Origin: an uncultured Campylobacter sp.
GTDB lineage: Bacteria; Campylobacterota; Campylobacteria; Campylobacterales; Campylobacteraceae
Length of the DNA stretch: 28,095 nt
Assembly (NCBI GenBank): GCA_900772495.1
Contig: CAAHEJ010000017.1
Coordinates: forward strand, 1 to 28,095
Direction: 5' to 3'
Part shown: positions 6,977 through 14,261 of the stretch, one piece after another
Layout of the letters: the number at the start of each line of letters is the position of its first letter
How positions within the stretch are numbered: position 1 is the first letter of the stretch
Program-made: the position numbers and the translations under genes
Notes under the pieces: generated by a model
The model's input: the letters and a program-made list of their open reading frames with translations, nothing else
Told to the model about the DNA's origin: nothing
Databases searched by the model: none

Positions 6977-7639
6977 ATGGAAAAAATCATAATATGGGGG
7001 ATAGGGCAAATTTCACAAGTTCTTACTTTTTATATACAAAAATACACTCAATACAAAATTTGTGCTTATACACTCGATAAAGAGTATATGGGAGATAAAA
7101 ACGAATTTAATGGCATTCCTGTCATCGCCTTTGAAGAAATCGAAAAACATTTTTCACCAAATGAATATAAAATGGCTCTCATAATGAGTTCTAAAAATCT
7201 TAATAGATATAGAGAAGAAAAATATCTACAAGCAAAAGCTAAGGGGTATGATTTCATTAACTACATAAGTCCTCATTCGTTAGTTGAGACAGAATGTATA
7301 GGTGAAAATGTATTTATATTGGGACAATGTCATATACAACCATTTACAGAAATTGGTAATAATTGCATTTTATGGTCTGGCACTATCATTGGTCATCATA
7401 CAATAATAAGTGATAATTGTTTTTTTGCAGGAGCTAGGATAGCTGGTTTTGTAAAAATAAAAAGAAATTGCTTTTTTGGGGATTGCTCTATAATTGCAGA
7501 CGGAATAATTATAGGGCAACATTCGGTAATAGGGCAATCTTGTCATATACTAAAAGATGTAAAAGATTATTCAGTATTTATTTCAAAGCAAACAAAAAGA
7601 CTAGACTTAACAAGTGAAGAAATAAAGGAGATACTATGA
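6977..7639 (+). CDS. NeuD/PglD-family sugar O- or N-acyltransferase
   Basis: A 220-residue protein. The N-terminal Rossmann-like part begins KIIIWGIGQISQVLTFYI, as in the substrate-binding domain of PglD and NeuD. From about residue 95 it has the left-handed beta-helix of hexapeptide acyltransferases (repeats such as IGENVFILG, IGNNCILWSG, IKRNCFFGD, IGQHSVIGQ). The likely catalytic histidine is in GTIIGHHTIISD. Known members acetylate UDP-amino sugars or sialic acid using acetyl-CoA. The KAS III/ACP/SDR genes downstream raise the possibility of a different acyl donor. It ends overlapping the next gene by four bases (ATGA), showing tight operon organisation. Confidence 0.8.
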   Translation: MEKIIIWGIGQISQVLTFYIQKYTQYKICAYTLDKEYMGDKNEFNGIPVIAFEEIEKHFSPNEYKMALIMSSKNLNRYREEKYLQAKAKGYDFINYISPHSLVETECIGENVFILGQCHIQPFTEIGNNCILWSGTIIGHHTIISDNCFFAGARIAGFVKIKRNCFFGDCSIIADGIIIGQHSVIGQSCHILKDVKDYSVFISKQTKRLDLTSEEIKEIL

Positions 7640-8562
7640 AGTGGAAAAAGATGGGACACATATACAGTTGTGAAATGTTTAAAACGGGCTATGCCCTACT
7701 GCCTTTTGTCGATGTGATAAGTGAAAAAGTGTGGAGAATTCATATAAATACTAGAACAAAAGATATGATTTCTTATCCAACTTATGTGGATGTAGAAGCT
7801 GGAAATCCAAAAAACATTTTAAAAAAATACGAAGAAAAGCCTTTGCTGGAAAAAGGGAGACTTGGGACATTTGACCAAAGTGGTTTTGGTCTTAGCTCTA
7901 TTGTTGATGTAGGAGGTAAAAGATATGGCTATACAGTAGGGTGGAACAAAAAAGTCGATGTTCCCTATGCTATCAATATCGGTTTAGTTGTGAGCGAGGA
8001 TGGAGGGACAACTTACAAAAGAATATTTGATGGTCCTATTTTGGATAGGTCAAAGCACGACCCTATATTTGTAACGGCACCTTGTGTTATCAAAGATAAT
8101 GATATGTATAGAATATATTATGTTTCTTGTATGGAATGGCGAGAAGTAAAAGCAAAATTAGAACCTGTATATGTGATAAAAACCGCTATTTCTCACAATG
8201 GTATTGATTTTGAGACAAACGACCATATTTGCATCAATTCAAATTACGATGGAGAAGCTTTGGGACGTCCTTGGGTAATAAAAGATGATAGCATTTACAA
8301 AATGTGGTTTTCTACAAGGGGTTCTGTTGATTATAGAAAAAAAGATGGACAACATTATATGCTTACATATGCTGAGTCTATTGATGGTATAAATTGGGAA
8401 AGAAAACCTGAAAAATTTAATTTGACTACTTCTAGTGAGGGTTGGGATTCGGAGATGATAGAGTATTCATCGGTAATCAAATGGAACGGATTATACTATA
8501 TGTTTTATAATGGTAATGGTTTTGGAAAAACAGGTTTTGGCTATGCAATTAACGAAGACTAA
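7636..8562 (+). CDS. predicted five-bladed beta-propeller protein, glycoside-hydrolase-like
   Basis: A 308-residue protein with no signal peptide. It contains repeated blade-like segments typical of GH43/GH32/GH62-type propellers: WNKKVDVPYAINIGLVVSEDGGTT, KHDPIFVTAPCVIKDNDMYRIYYVS, GRPWVIKDDSIYKMWFS, YAESIDGINWER and YSSVIKWNGLYYMFYNG. An Asp in the HDP motif and a Glu in SEMIEYSS are candidate acidic active-site residues. Proteins of this kind occur in polysaccharide loci, but whether they hydrolyse, transfer or only bind sugar is uncertain. It overlaps the preceding acyltransferase by four bases and the glycosyltransferase by 20 bases. Confidence 0.6.
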   Translation: MKWKKMGHIYSCEMFKTGYALLPFVDVISEKVWRIHINTRTKDMISYPTYVDVEAGNPKNILKKYEEKPLLEKGRLGTFDQSGFGLSSIVDVGGKRYGYTVGWNKKVDVPYAINIGLVVSEDGGTTYKRIFDGPILDRSKHDPIFVTAPCVIKDNDMYRIYYVSCMEWREVKAKLEPVYVIKTAISHNGIDFETNDHICINSNYDGEALGRPWVIKDDSIYKMWFSTRGSVDYRKKDGQHYMLTYAESIDGINWERKPEKFNLTTSSEGWDSEMIEYSSVIKWNGLYYMFYNGNGFGKTGFGYAINED

Positions 8563-9595
8563 TAAAAATGATATTTTAGTAAGTGTGTTTTGCATAGCGT
8601 ATAATCACAAAAAATACATTAAACAATGTCTTGATAGCCTAGTTATGCAAAAAGCTAATTTCAACTTTGAAATAATAATTTATGATGATTGCTCTACTGA
8701 TGGAACGAGAGAGATTATACAAGAATATGCCGACAAACATCCTAATCTTATAAGGACAATTTTGCCCAAATGTAATATCGCACAAACTGAGGGTTTTTGC
8801 AAAGTCAATCAAATGATATTTGAGAAAATTAAAGGCAAGTATCACGCAGGTTGCGAAGGCGATGATTATTGGATAGATGAATATAAACTTCAAAAACAGG
8901 TTGATTTTTTAGAAACCCACCCTGACTACTCGATATGTTTTCATCCTGTTAAAGTGGTGTATGATGGGTTTGACTTTGAAAAAACTGATGAAATTTATCC
9001 CACGCAAAAGATGATAGAGAGTGGAACTACATTTGAACTTTTGCTTAAAACAAATTTTATGTGCACAAATTCCATTATATGTCGGTCAATATTTAGGAAT
9101 ACAAAATATGAGGATTGTGTCCCAAAGGATGCTCAACCCGGCGATTGGTTTATCAGTCTCTTACACGCAAAAGAAGGCAAAATAAAAATGCTCCCTAAAA
9201 TAATGGCTGTTTATAGACGCCATCCGCAAGGTATTTGGTCGGATTCTATAAAAAGTTTTGATAAACTTATTTTAAGTTGGGGTTTGCATTTAGTGAATTT
9301 TTATTACTCAGTTTATAAAAATATCACAAATTCATCGCAAGTATATTTGCAAGATATGTTTTTACCAAATCTAAAAAGCATAATAAATACTTATTATCGT
9401 AATAAAAAATTTAAAGAATTACAAACTATCGAAGAGCTTTATCCAACATATCTTAATATGATTTCATTGGATGAAAAAATTGATGAAAGACTAGATAAAT
9501 TTAAAACCAAATACAAAAAATATAAAAAACTTTCTAGGATAGCTTTGGCGGTTATTATAGTGCAAATGTTTGTTATCGTGGCGTTTGTCGTTTAA
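8543..9595 (+). CDS. family 2 glycosyltransferase
   Basis: A 350-residue protein with a GT-A fold: ILVSVFCIAYNHK (about 11-23), the nucleotide-binding IIIYDDCSTDGTREII (about 45-59) and the acidic GDDYW metal/donor motif at 106-110. A hydrophobic C-terminal segment (last 20 or so residues) may anchor it to the membrane. ATG 8543 is chosen because the upstream in-frame ATG at 8510 lies deep within the preceding coding region and adds residues unlike the family. Donor and acceptor sugars cannot be read from the sequence. It is the intact relative of the stub at 3032. Confidence 0.85.
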   Translation: MQLTKTNKNDILVSVFCIAYNHKKYIKQCLDSLVMQKANFNFEIIIYDDCSTDGTREIIQEYADKHPNLIRTILPKCNIAQTEGFCKVNQMIFEKIKGKYHAGCEGDDYWIDEYKLQKQVDFLETHPDYSICFHPVKVVYDGFDFEKTDEIYPTQKMIESGTTFELLLKTNFMCTNSIICRSIFRNTKYEDCVPKDAQPGDWFISLLHAKEGKIKMLPKIMAVYRRHPQGIWSDSIKSFDKLILSWGLHLVNFYYSVYKNITNSSQVYLQDMFLPNLKSIINTYYRNKKFKELQTIEELYPTYLNMISLDEKIDERLDKFKTKYKKYKKLSRIALAVIIVQMFVIVAFVV

Positions 9596-9674
9596 AATTT
9601 GTAGCATTTGCCTTAAATTTAAGTCTTTTGACATTTTTTTGCCAAAATGGTAACTTTTATTAACCAAAATGAGT

Positions 9675-9680
9675 TAGAAT
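9675..9680 (+). promoter_or_regulatory. candidate -10 box upstream of the KAS III gene
   Basis: TAGAAT in the 127-bp gap after the glycosyltransferase, about 43 bases upstream of the KAS III start. The gap is the largest in the distal part of the locus and would allow the acyl module its own transcription start. There is no convincing -35, as is usual in Campylobacter. Confidence 0.35.
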
Positions 9681-9722
9681 GCAAATGTGAAAGTGTAAAT
9701 GTTAGTGCGAAAGGCTTAAAAA

Positions 9723-10769
9723 GTGTTAAATTTGAACATAAATAATGTCTCAATCAAAGGGCTATCGGTTGTTGTGCCAAAAAATGAACTGAGACTTGAA
9801 GATGACAAGAGACTTTATGATGGCAACGCAAAACGCCTAAAAAGAGTTATGGCATCAACGGGTTTTTGTTGTCGTAGAGTTGTCGATAAAGGCATCACTT
9901 CATCTGATTTGTGTGTAAGGGCAGCTGAAAATCTTTTTAAGGAGATGAGATATAATAAAAACGAGCTTCAAGCTATTGTTTTTGTTACACAAACTCCGGA
10001 TTATTATATGCCGGCTAGTGCCAGTATAATGCAAGAAAGATTAAAATTATCTCAAAGTATTGCGACTTTTGATGTTAATCAAGGATGTGCTGGCTATGTA
10101 TATGGCTTGTGGATTGTTTCAAGTTTGATTGCAGGTGGTTTAAAAAGAGTTTTGTTGCTGGTTGGTGATACATTAAGTAAATGTACGGATATGTTTAGAG
10201 ATGGTTCAGCACCTATTTTTGGAGATTCAGGAAGTGCTACCATTGTAGAATTTGACGAGAAAGCACAAGCTATTCATTTTAACATAGGCACTGATGGTTC
10301 TGGATGCGAAGTTATTATGGCTAAAAATGGAGGTTTTAGAAATGTACCAACAAAAGATATGTTCTATGAAAGTGGTGAATTTAAATACGAATCACAAATG
10401 GATGGTGCAAAAGTTATGGAATTTACATTAGATAAAGTTCCCTTGTCTATAAAAGAGCTTTTGCAAGTATCAAACGAAAAGATAGAAAATATCGATTATT
10501 TCATTATGCATCAAGCAAATAAATTTATATTAGAAAATATCGCGATAAATACCGGCATTCCGCTTGAAAAGATGCCAACAAGCACTATTTCAAAGTATGG
10601 AAATCAATCTTGCACTTCTATTCCATCTGCTCTTTGCGACACCATCAGTAAAGAGCTTTCAACAAAGGCTGTAAAATTGCTTTTAAGTGGTTTTGGGATA
10701 GGACTTACTTGGGCAAGTTGCATTTTAACATTAGATAAAATCGTATGCACTCAAATAAAAGAATACTAA
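9723..10769 (+). CDS. beta-ketoacyl-ACP synthase III (FabH-like), accessory copy
   Basis: A 348-residue thiolase-fold enzyme with the full Cys-His-Asn triad: Cys122 in DVNQGCAGYVYG, His263 in IMHQANKF and Asn294 in YGNQSCTSIP. KAS III enzymes condense an acyl-CoA with malonyl-ACP. This one is not in a fatty-acid operon: it is directly followed by an ACP and a short-chain reductase and lies in a glycan locus, so it most likely starts a short acyl chain for a sugar substituent. GTG 9723 is chosen because AAAGG lies eight bases upstream; an in-frame TTG at 9732 is the alternative. Confidence 0.85.
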   Translation: MLNLNINNVSIKGLSVVVPKNELRLEDDKRLYDGNAKRLKRVMASTGFCCRRVVDKGITSSDLCVRAAENLFKEMRYNKNELQAIVFVTQTPDYYMPASASIMQERLKLSQSIATFDVNQGCAGYVYGLWIVSSLIAGGLKRVLLLVGDTLSKCTDMFRDGSAPIFGDSGSATIVEFDEKAQAIHFNIGTDGSGCEVIMAKNGGFRNVPTKDMFYESGEFKYESQMDGAKVMEFTLDKVPLSIKELLQVSNEKIENIDYFIMHQANKFILENIAINTGIPLEKMPTSTISKYGNQSCTSIPSALCDTISKELSTKAVKLLLSGFGIGLTWASCILTLDKIVCTQIKEY

Positions 10770-10778
10770 GGAGTTAAA

Positions 10779-11009
10779 TTGAAAAGAGAAGAAATGTTAG
10801 AAATGTTTGTTGATACCAACGACATTGGGACCGACATTACAGAATCAACAAGATTGTGTCAAATCGAAGAGTGGGACTCTTTGGCTGCTGTTACGACATT
10901 GGCAATGTTCTATAAAAATTTAGGAATAAAAGTCAATGCAAGTGTCATCAAAGAGTGTGTAACAGTAAAAGATTTGTTGGATTTGGGTAATGACAAGTAT
11001 GACAAATGA
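10779..11009 (+). CDS. acyl carrier protein, accessory
   Basis: A 76-residue acidic helical protein with the phosphopantetheine site in EEWDSLAAV (Ser34), the DSL motif of ACPs. The start is TTG 10779, eight to nine bases after AAGGAG; no ATG in frame gives the full fold. It follows the KAS III gene by nine bases and overlaps the SDR gene. It is presumably a dedicated carrier for the acyl group made by its neighbours, distinct from the housekeeping AcpP. Confidence 0.8.
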   Translation: MKREEMLEMFVDTNDIGTDITESTRLCQIEEWDSLAAVTTLAMFYKNLGIKVNASVIKECVTVKDLLDLGNDKYDK

Positions 11010-11745
11010 TTTTGTGAGTGAGGATTTGGTTCTAGTAACTGGTGCGAGTTCTGGCATTGGGGCATCAGTGGTAGAAAATTTACTTTTGTCGGGTGTTAGG
11101 GTTGCTAGGAGAGAAGATAAACTCAACGACATAGCAACGAAGTCTAAAAATTTTTTTTATGAAGTTTTTGATGTAAGATGCATCGAAAATATTGCGGATT
11201 TAGTCAAAGTAATGGTAACGAAGTATGGCAAATTTTCAGGCTTTGTTCATTGTGCTGGTGTTTTAAACCCACAACCATTAGCTTTATGGGATTATAAAAA
11301 TGCGATTGATGACTTTAAATGCAATGTCTTTTCTGCCATTGAATTTATCAAAGCTTTGAGCAAAAAGAAAAACAAACAAGAATTACTAAGTTGTGTTCTA
11401 ATTTCTTCTATTGCTGCAAGTATTGGTAACGCTGGTTCTCTTACCTACGCGATGACAAAAATTTCAATCAACAACATCGTAGTAACACTATCCCAAGAAC
11501 TCGCAAACCAAAAGATAAGGATAAATGCTGTTGCGCCCGGTGGGTGTGTAACTGAAATGGCTGCAAAATACCAAAGTTATATTATGTCGTATGATTATCT
11601 TGAGAGAGTTAGGAGTAAAAACCTATTTCACGAAGATGGCAAACCTTCTTATATAGCAGATTTAGTAGCTTTTTTGCTTTCTAAAAAATCTTATTGGATA
11701 CAAGGACAAGTTATAACTATCGATGGTGGTGAGACATTAGGATAA
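10990..11745 (+). CDS. short-chain dehydrogenase/reductase, FabG-like
   Basis: A 251-residue classical SDR. It has the cofactor motif TGASSGIG at 17-24, catalytic Ser140 (LISSIAAS), Tyr153-x-x-x-Lys157 (YAMTK) and Asn112, and ends IDGGETLG. With KAS III and ACP just upstream it is most simply a 3-oxoacyl-ACP reductase that produces a 3-hydroxyacyl group. The segment after the first helix reads SGVRVARREDKL, about three residues shorter than usual at beta-2, where NADPH specificity is set. The gene overlaps the ACP gene by 20 bases from ATG 10990; ATG 10999 is the other candidate. Confidence 0.8.
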   Translation: MTSMTNDFVSEDLVLVTGASSGIGASVVENLLLSGVRVARREDKLNDIATKSKNFFYEVFDVRCIENIADLVKVMVTKYGKFSGFVHCAGVLNPQPLALWDYKNAIDDFKCNVFSAIEFIKALSKKKNKQELLSCVLISSIAASIGNAGSLTYAMTKISINNIVVTLSQELANQKIRINAVAPGGCVTEMAAKYQSYIMSYDYLERVRSKNLFHEDGKPSYIADLVAFLLSKKSYWIQGQVITIDGGETLG

Positions 11746-11780
11746 TACCATAATCAAATATGTGAAAAAGCGATACAAAA

Positions 11781-11786
11781 TATAAT
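11781..11786 (+). promoter_or_regulatory. -10 box of the glmM operon
   Basis: TATAAT 22 bases upstream of the glmM GTG, with the AAAAGG ribosome binding site in between. It marks the left edge of the housekeeping DNA. Confidence 0.6.
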
Positions 11787-11807
11787 TTTAATACAAAAGG
11801 TAAAAGA

Positions 11808-13145
11808 GTGAAACTTTTTGGCACAGACGGCGTTAGGGGCAAGGCTGGTGAGTTTTTGGATAGCTTTTTGGCTATGCGGCTTGCTATGGCGGCTGGCATT
11901 TATTTTAAGGATAGCGCGCTTACAAACAACATTTTAGTCGGCAAGGACACGCGCCGTAGCGGTTATATGATAGAAAACGCCATAGTTTCTGGGCTTACAG
12001 CCATAGGATACAATGTCATTCAAATAGGACCTATGCCAACGCCCGCGATTGCGTTTTTGACGGAGGATATGCGTTGTGATGCGGGGATTATGATTTCAGC
12101 TTCGCACAATCCTTACTTTGACAACGGCATTAAATTCTTTGACGCTCACGGCAACAAGCTGGGCGAAGCAGCCGAAGCGCAGATAGAGCGTATTTACGCC
12201 GATGACAAGCTCATCGAAAGAGCCAAAAGCAAGGAAAACGCCATAGGACAGAGCAAGCGGATTGACGATGTTATCGGGCGTTACATAGTAAGTATCAAAA
12301 ACTCTTTCCCCAAAAACCTTACTTTGAAAAGCTTACGCGTGGTGCTAGATGTGGCAAATGGAGCAGCTTATAAGGTCGCGCCGACTATTTTTAAAGAGCT
12401 TGGTGCTGAGGTCATCGTGCTAAACGACAAGCCAAACGGGCTTAATATCAACGAAAATTGCGGGGCTTTGCACCCTATGAATTTAGCCTTAGAGGTGAAA
12501 AGGTTGCGCGCTGATGTCGGTTTTGCCTTTGATGGCGATGCGGATAGGCTTGTGATAGTCGATGAAAAGGGCGAAGTGGCAAATGGAGATAGCGTTTTGG
12601 GCGTGCTGGCGGTGTATCTTAAAGAGCAGGGCAAGTTAAATTCCGCTGTGGTAGCCACTATTATGAGTAATGGGGCTTTAAAAGAGTTTTTAAACGCCCA
12701 TAAAATCGAGCTTGCTACCTGCGCTGTGGGCGATAAATTCGTGCTTGAAAAGCTCAAAGAGCTTAAAGGCAACTTTGGCGGCGAGCAAAGCGGGCATATA
12801 GTCTTTACAGACTATGCTAAAACAGGCGATGGGCTAATCGCAGCCTTGCAGTTTTCAGCTCTAATGCTCACCAAAAAGCAAAGCGCAAGTAAGATTTTAA
12901 GCGCCATAAAGCCTTATCCACAGCTTTTAACAAATTTAAAAGTAAGCGAAAAAAAGGATTTAAGCAAGCTCAAAGGCTTAAAAGAGCTTGAAAAAAGCCT
13001 TAAAGAAAAGGGCGTAAATTCGCTTTTTCGCTACTCAGGCACTGAAAATCTCATTCGCTTGCTTTTGGAGGCAAAAGAGGGCAAAAATTTAGAAAGCCAG
13101 ATGAAAGAAGTGGTAAATTTTTTCAAAAAGGCTTTGAATGATTAG
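11808..13145 (+). CDS. glmM: phosphoglucosamine mutase
   Basis: A 445-residue cytosolic enzyme that interconverts glucosamine-6-phosphate and glucosamine-1-phosphate on the way to UDP-GlcNAc, feeding peptidoglycan and surface glycans. It opens KLFGTDGVRGKAGE, has the phosphoserine site IMISASHNP (Ser99), the metal loop FDGDADRLVIVD near 240 and the C-terminal phosphate-binding RYSGTENLIR. Length is normal for the family. The start is GTG 11808, seven bases after AAAAGG. It heads a glmM-lspA-hemJ-like run also seen in C. jejuni. Confidence 0.97.
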   Translation: MKLFGTDGVRGKAGEFLDSFLAMRLAMAAGIYFKDSALTNNILVGKDTRRSGYMIENAIVSGLTAIGYNVIQIGPMPTPAIAFLTEDMRCDAGIMISASHNPYFDNGIKFFDAHGNKLGEAAEAQIERIYADDKLIERAKSKENAIGQSKRIDDVIGRYIVSIKNSFPKNLTLKSLRVVLDVANGAAYKVAPTIFKELGAEVIVLNDKPNGLNINENCGALHPMNLALEVKRLRADVGFAFDGDADRLVIVDEKGEVANGDSVLGVLAVYLKEQGKLNSAVVATIMSNGALKEFLNAHKIELATCAVGDKFVLEKLKELKGNFGGEQSGHIVFTDYAKTGDGLIAALQFSALMLTKKQSASKILSAIKPYPQLLTNLKVSEKKDLSKLKGLKELEKSLKEKGVNSLFRYSGTENLIRLLLEAKEGKNLESQMKEVVNFFKKALND

Positions 13146-13183
13146 CCCAAATTCAGCACAAAATTCACTTAAAAAGGCTCAAA

Positions 13184-13741
13184 ATGCTTAAAAATTGTGT
13201 GATTTTTCTAACCCTTTTTACTTTGGTTTTCATTGTAGACCAAAGCCTTAAACAATGGACTTTGCAAGTTTTATGCGAGGCAAATGTTATCGAAAATGGA
13301 AAGATTTTTTTTGAAGAAGCTGGTTCAATGCTCGAAGTAAGCACTTGCAGCGCACGCAAGCAGCTTTTTGGTGGTGAGTATATCAGCCTTGTCGGCACGC
13401 TTAACACGGGCGTGGCGTTTTCTATGTTTAGCGGTAAGGAAGAGCTGAAATTCGTGCATTTGGGGCTTTTGGTGGCGTTGTTTTTATATTTGCTTTGGCA
13501 ACGCAAATTTTTCAAAGAGCATTTAATCGCCTTTTCACTAATGTTTGGCGCAGGTTTTTCAAATTTACTTGACCGCTTTTTGTATGGTGGGGTTGTGGAT
13601 ATGTTTTTTTGGCACAAGTGGTTTGAATTTGCGATTTTCAATATCGCGGACGCCACGATAAATTTAAGTATAGCAATCATCGTGATAAAAGAGCTGTTTT
13701 TTAGAAAAAAACCCGAAAAAACCAACGAATGGACAGTATAA
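13184..13741 (+). CDS. lspA: lipoprotein signal peptidase, with an enlarged periplasmic loop
   Basis: An inner-membrane aspartyl protease that cleaves prolipoprotein signal peptides. Four membrane segments are visible. Motifs are DQSLKQW, NTGVAFSMF, NLLDRFLYGGVVDMFF (catalytic Asp139) and FNIADATINLS (catalytic Asp156). At 185 residues it is longer than the usual 155-165; the extra roughly 30 residues lie in the first periplasmic loop (about 32-66), between TM1 and the NTGVAFS motif. It follows glmM by 38 bases. Confidence 0.95.
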   Translation: MLKNCVIFLTLFTLVFIVDQSLKQWTLQVLCEANVIENGKIFFEEAGSMLEVSTCSARKQLFGGEYISLVGTLNTGVAFSMFSGKEELKFVHLGLLVALFLYLLWQRKFFKEHLIAFSLMFGAGFSNLLDRFLYGGVVDMFFWHKWFEFAIFNIADATINLSIAIIVIKELFFRKKPEKTNEWTV

Positions 13742-13751
13742 AGGAGGATTT

Positions 13752-14216
13752 ATGGAACTACTGAGTGATTATTATATCTACATCAAAGCCTTGCATTTTT
13801 TGGCTTTTGTATCGTGGATGGCGGCACTTTTTTATATGCCGCGCCTTTTTGTGTATCACACAGAAAACAAAGACAACGCCGACTTTGTGCGGGTTGTGAA
13901 GGTGCAAGAACGCAGACTTTACAAGGGCATACAAGTGCCTGCTATGCTTGGAGCGGTGATTACAGGCGGTGCTATGCTTTGGGCACACTGGGAGTTGCTG
14001 ATGGTTGCGCCATCGCCTTATGTGCCGTTTTTTCACATTAAACTTGCTTGTGCCTTGCTTTTGCTGGTGTATCATTTCAGCACAGCGCACTATTTAAAGC
14101 AGTTGCGCGATGATAAATGCACCAAAAGCGGCGTGTTTTTCCGCGCTTACAACGAAGTGCCGACCTTGCTTTTCATCGGCATTGTGTGTTGTTTTGTAGG
14201 CACGAAAACGCTGTGA
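13752..14216 (+). CDS. hemJ: HemJ-type protoporphyrinogen IX oxidase
   Basis: A 154-residue, four-helix membrane protein of the UPF0093/HemJ family, which oxidises protoporphyrinogen IX in haem synthesis in bacteria lacking HemG and HemY. Features are KALHFLAFVSWMAALFYMPRLFVYH (His15 in TM1), KVQERRLYKGI in the first loop, FHIKLACALLLLVYH in TM3 and the closing RAYNEVPTLLFIGIV. A strong AAGGAGG precedes ATG 13752. It follows lspA by ten bases, the same order as in C. jejuni. Confidence 0.88.
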   Translation: MELLSDYYIYIKALHFLAFVSWMAALFYMPRLFVYHTENKDNADFVRVVKVQERRLYKGIQVPAMLGAVITGGAMLWAHWELLMVAPSPYVPFFHIKLACALLLLVYHFSTAHYLKQLRDDKCTKSGVFFRAYNEVPTLLFIGIVCCFVGTKTL

Positions 14217-14237
14217 TTTGAGTTACACTTGCGGGAA

Positions 14238-14261
14238 AAAGCTTGGCTTTTGTCAAGCTTT
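14238..14261. terminator. shared bidirectional hairpin between hemJ and nspC
   Basis: AAAGCTTG and CAAGCTTT form a perfect 8-bp stem around an 8-base loop. The minus strand continues with a run of T (five in all), so it best serves nspC, whose TGA it touches; on the plus strand it would end the hemJ transcript. Confidence 0.6.

Noticed and set aside
9647..9745. A 32-codon open frame starting MVTFINQNELECKC between the glycosyltransferase and KAS III genes
   Set aside because: No good ribosome binding site, no recognisable family, and it overlaps the KAS III start in another frame. More likely leader sequence or a relic.
13165..13725. 186-codon minus-strand frame over lspA
   Set aside because: It is the shadow of lspA, whose motifs are complete on the plus strand.
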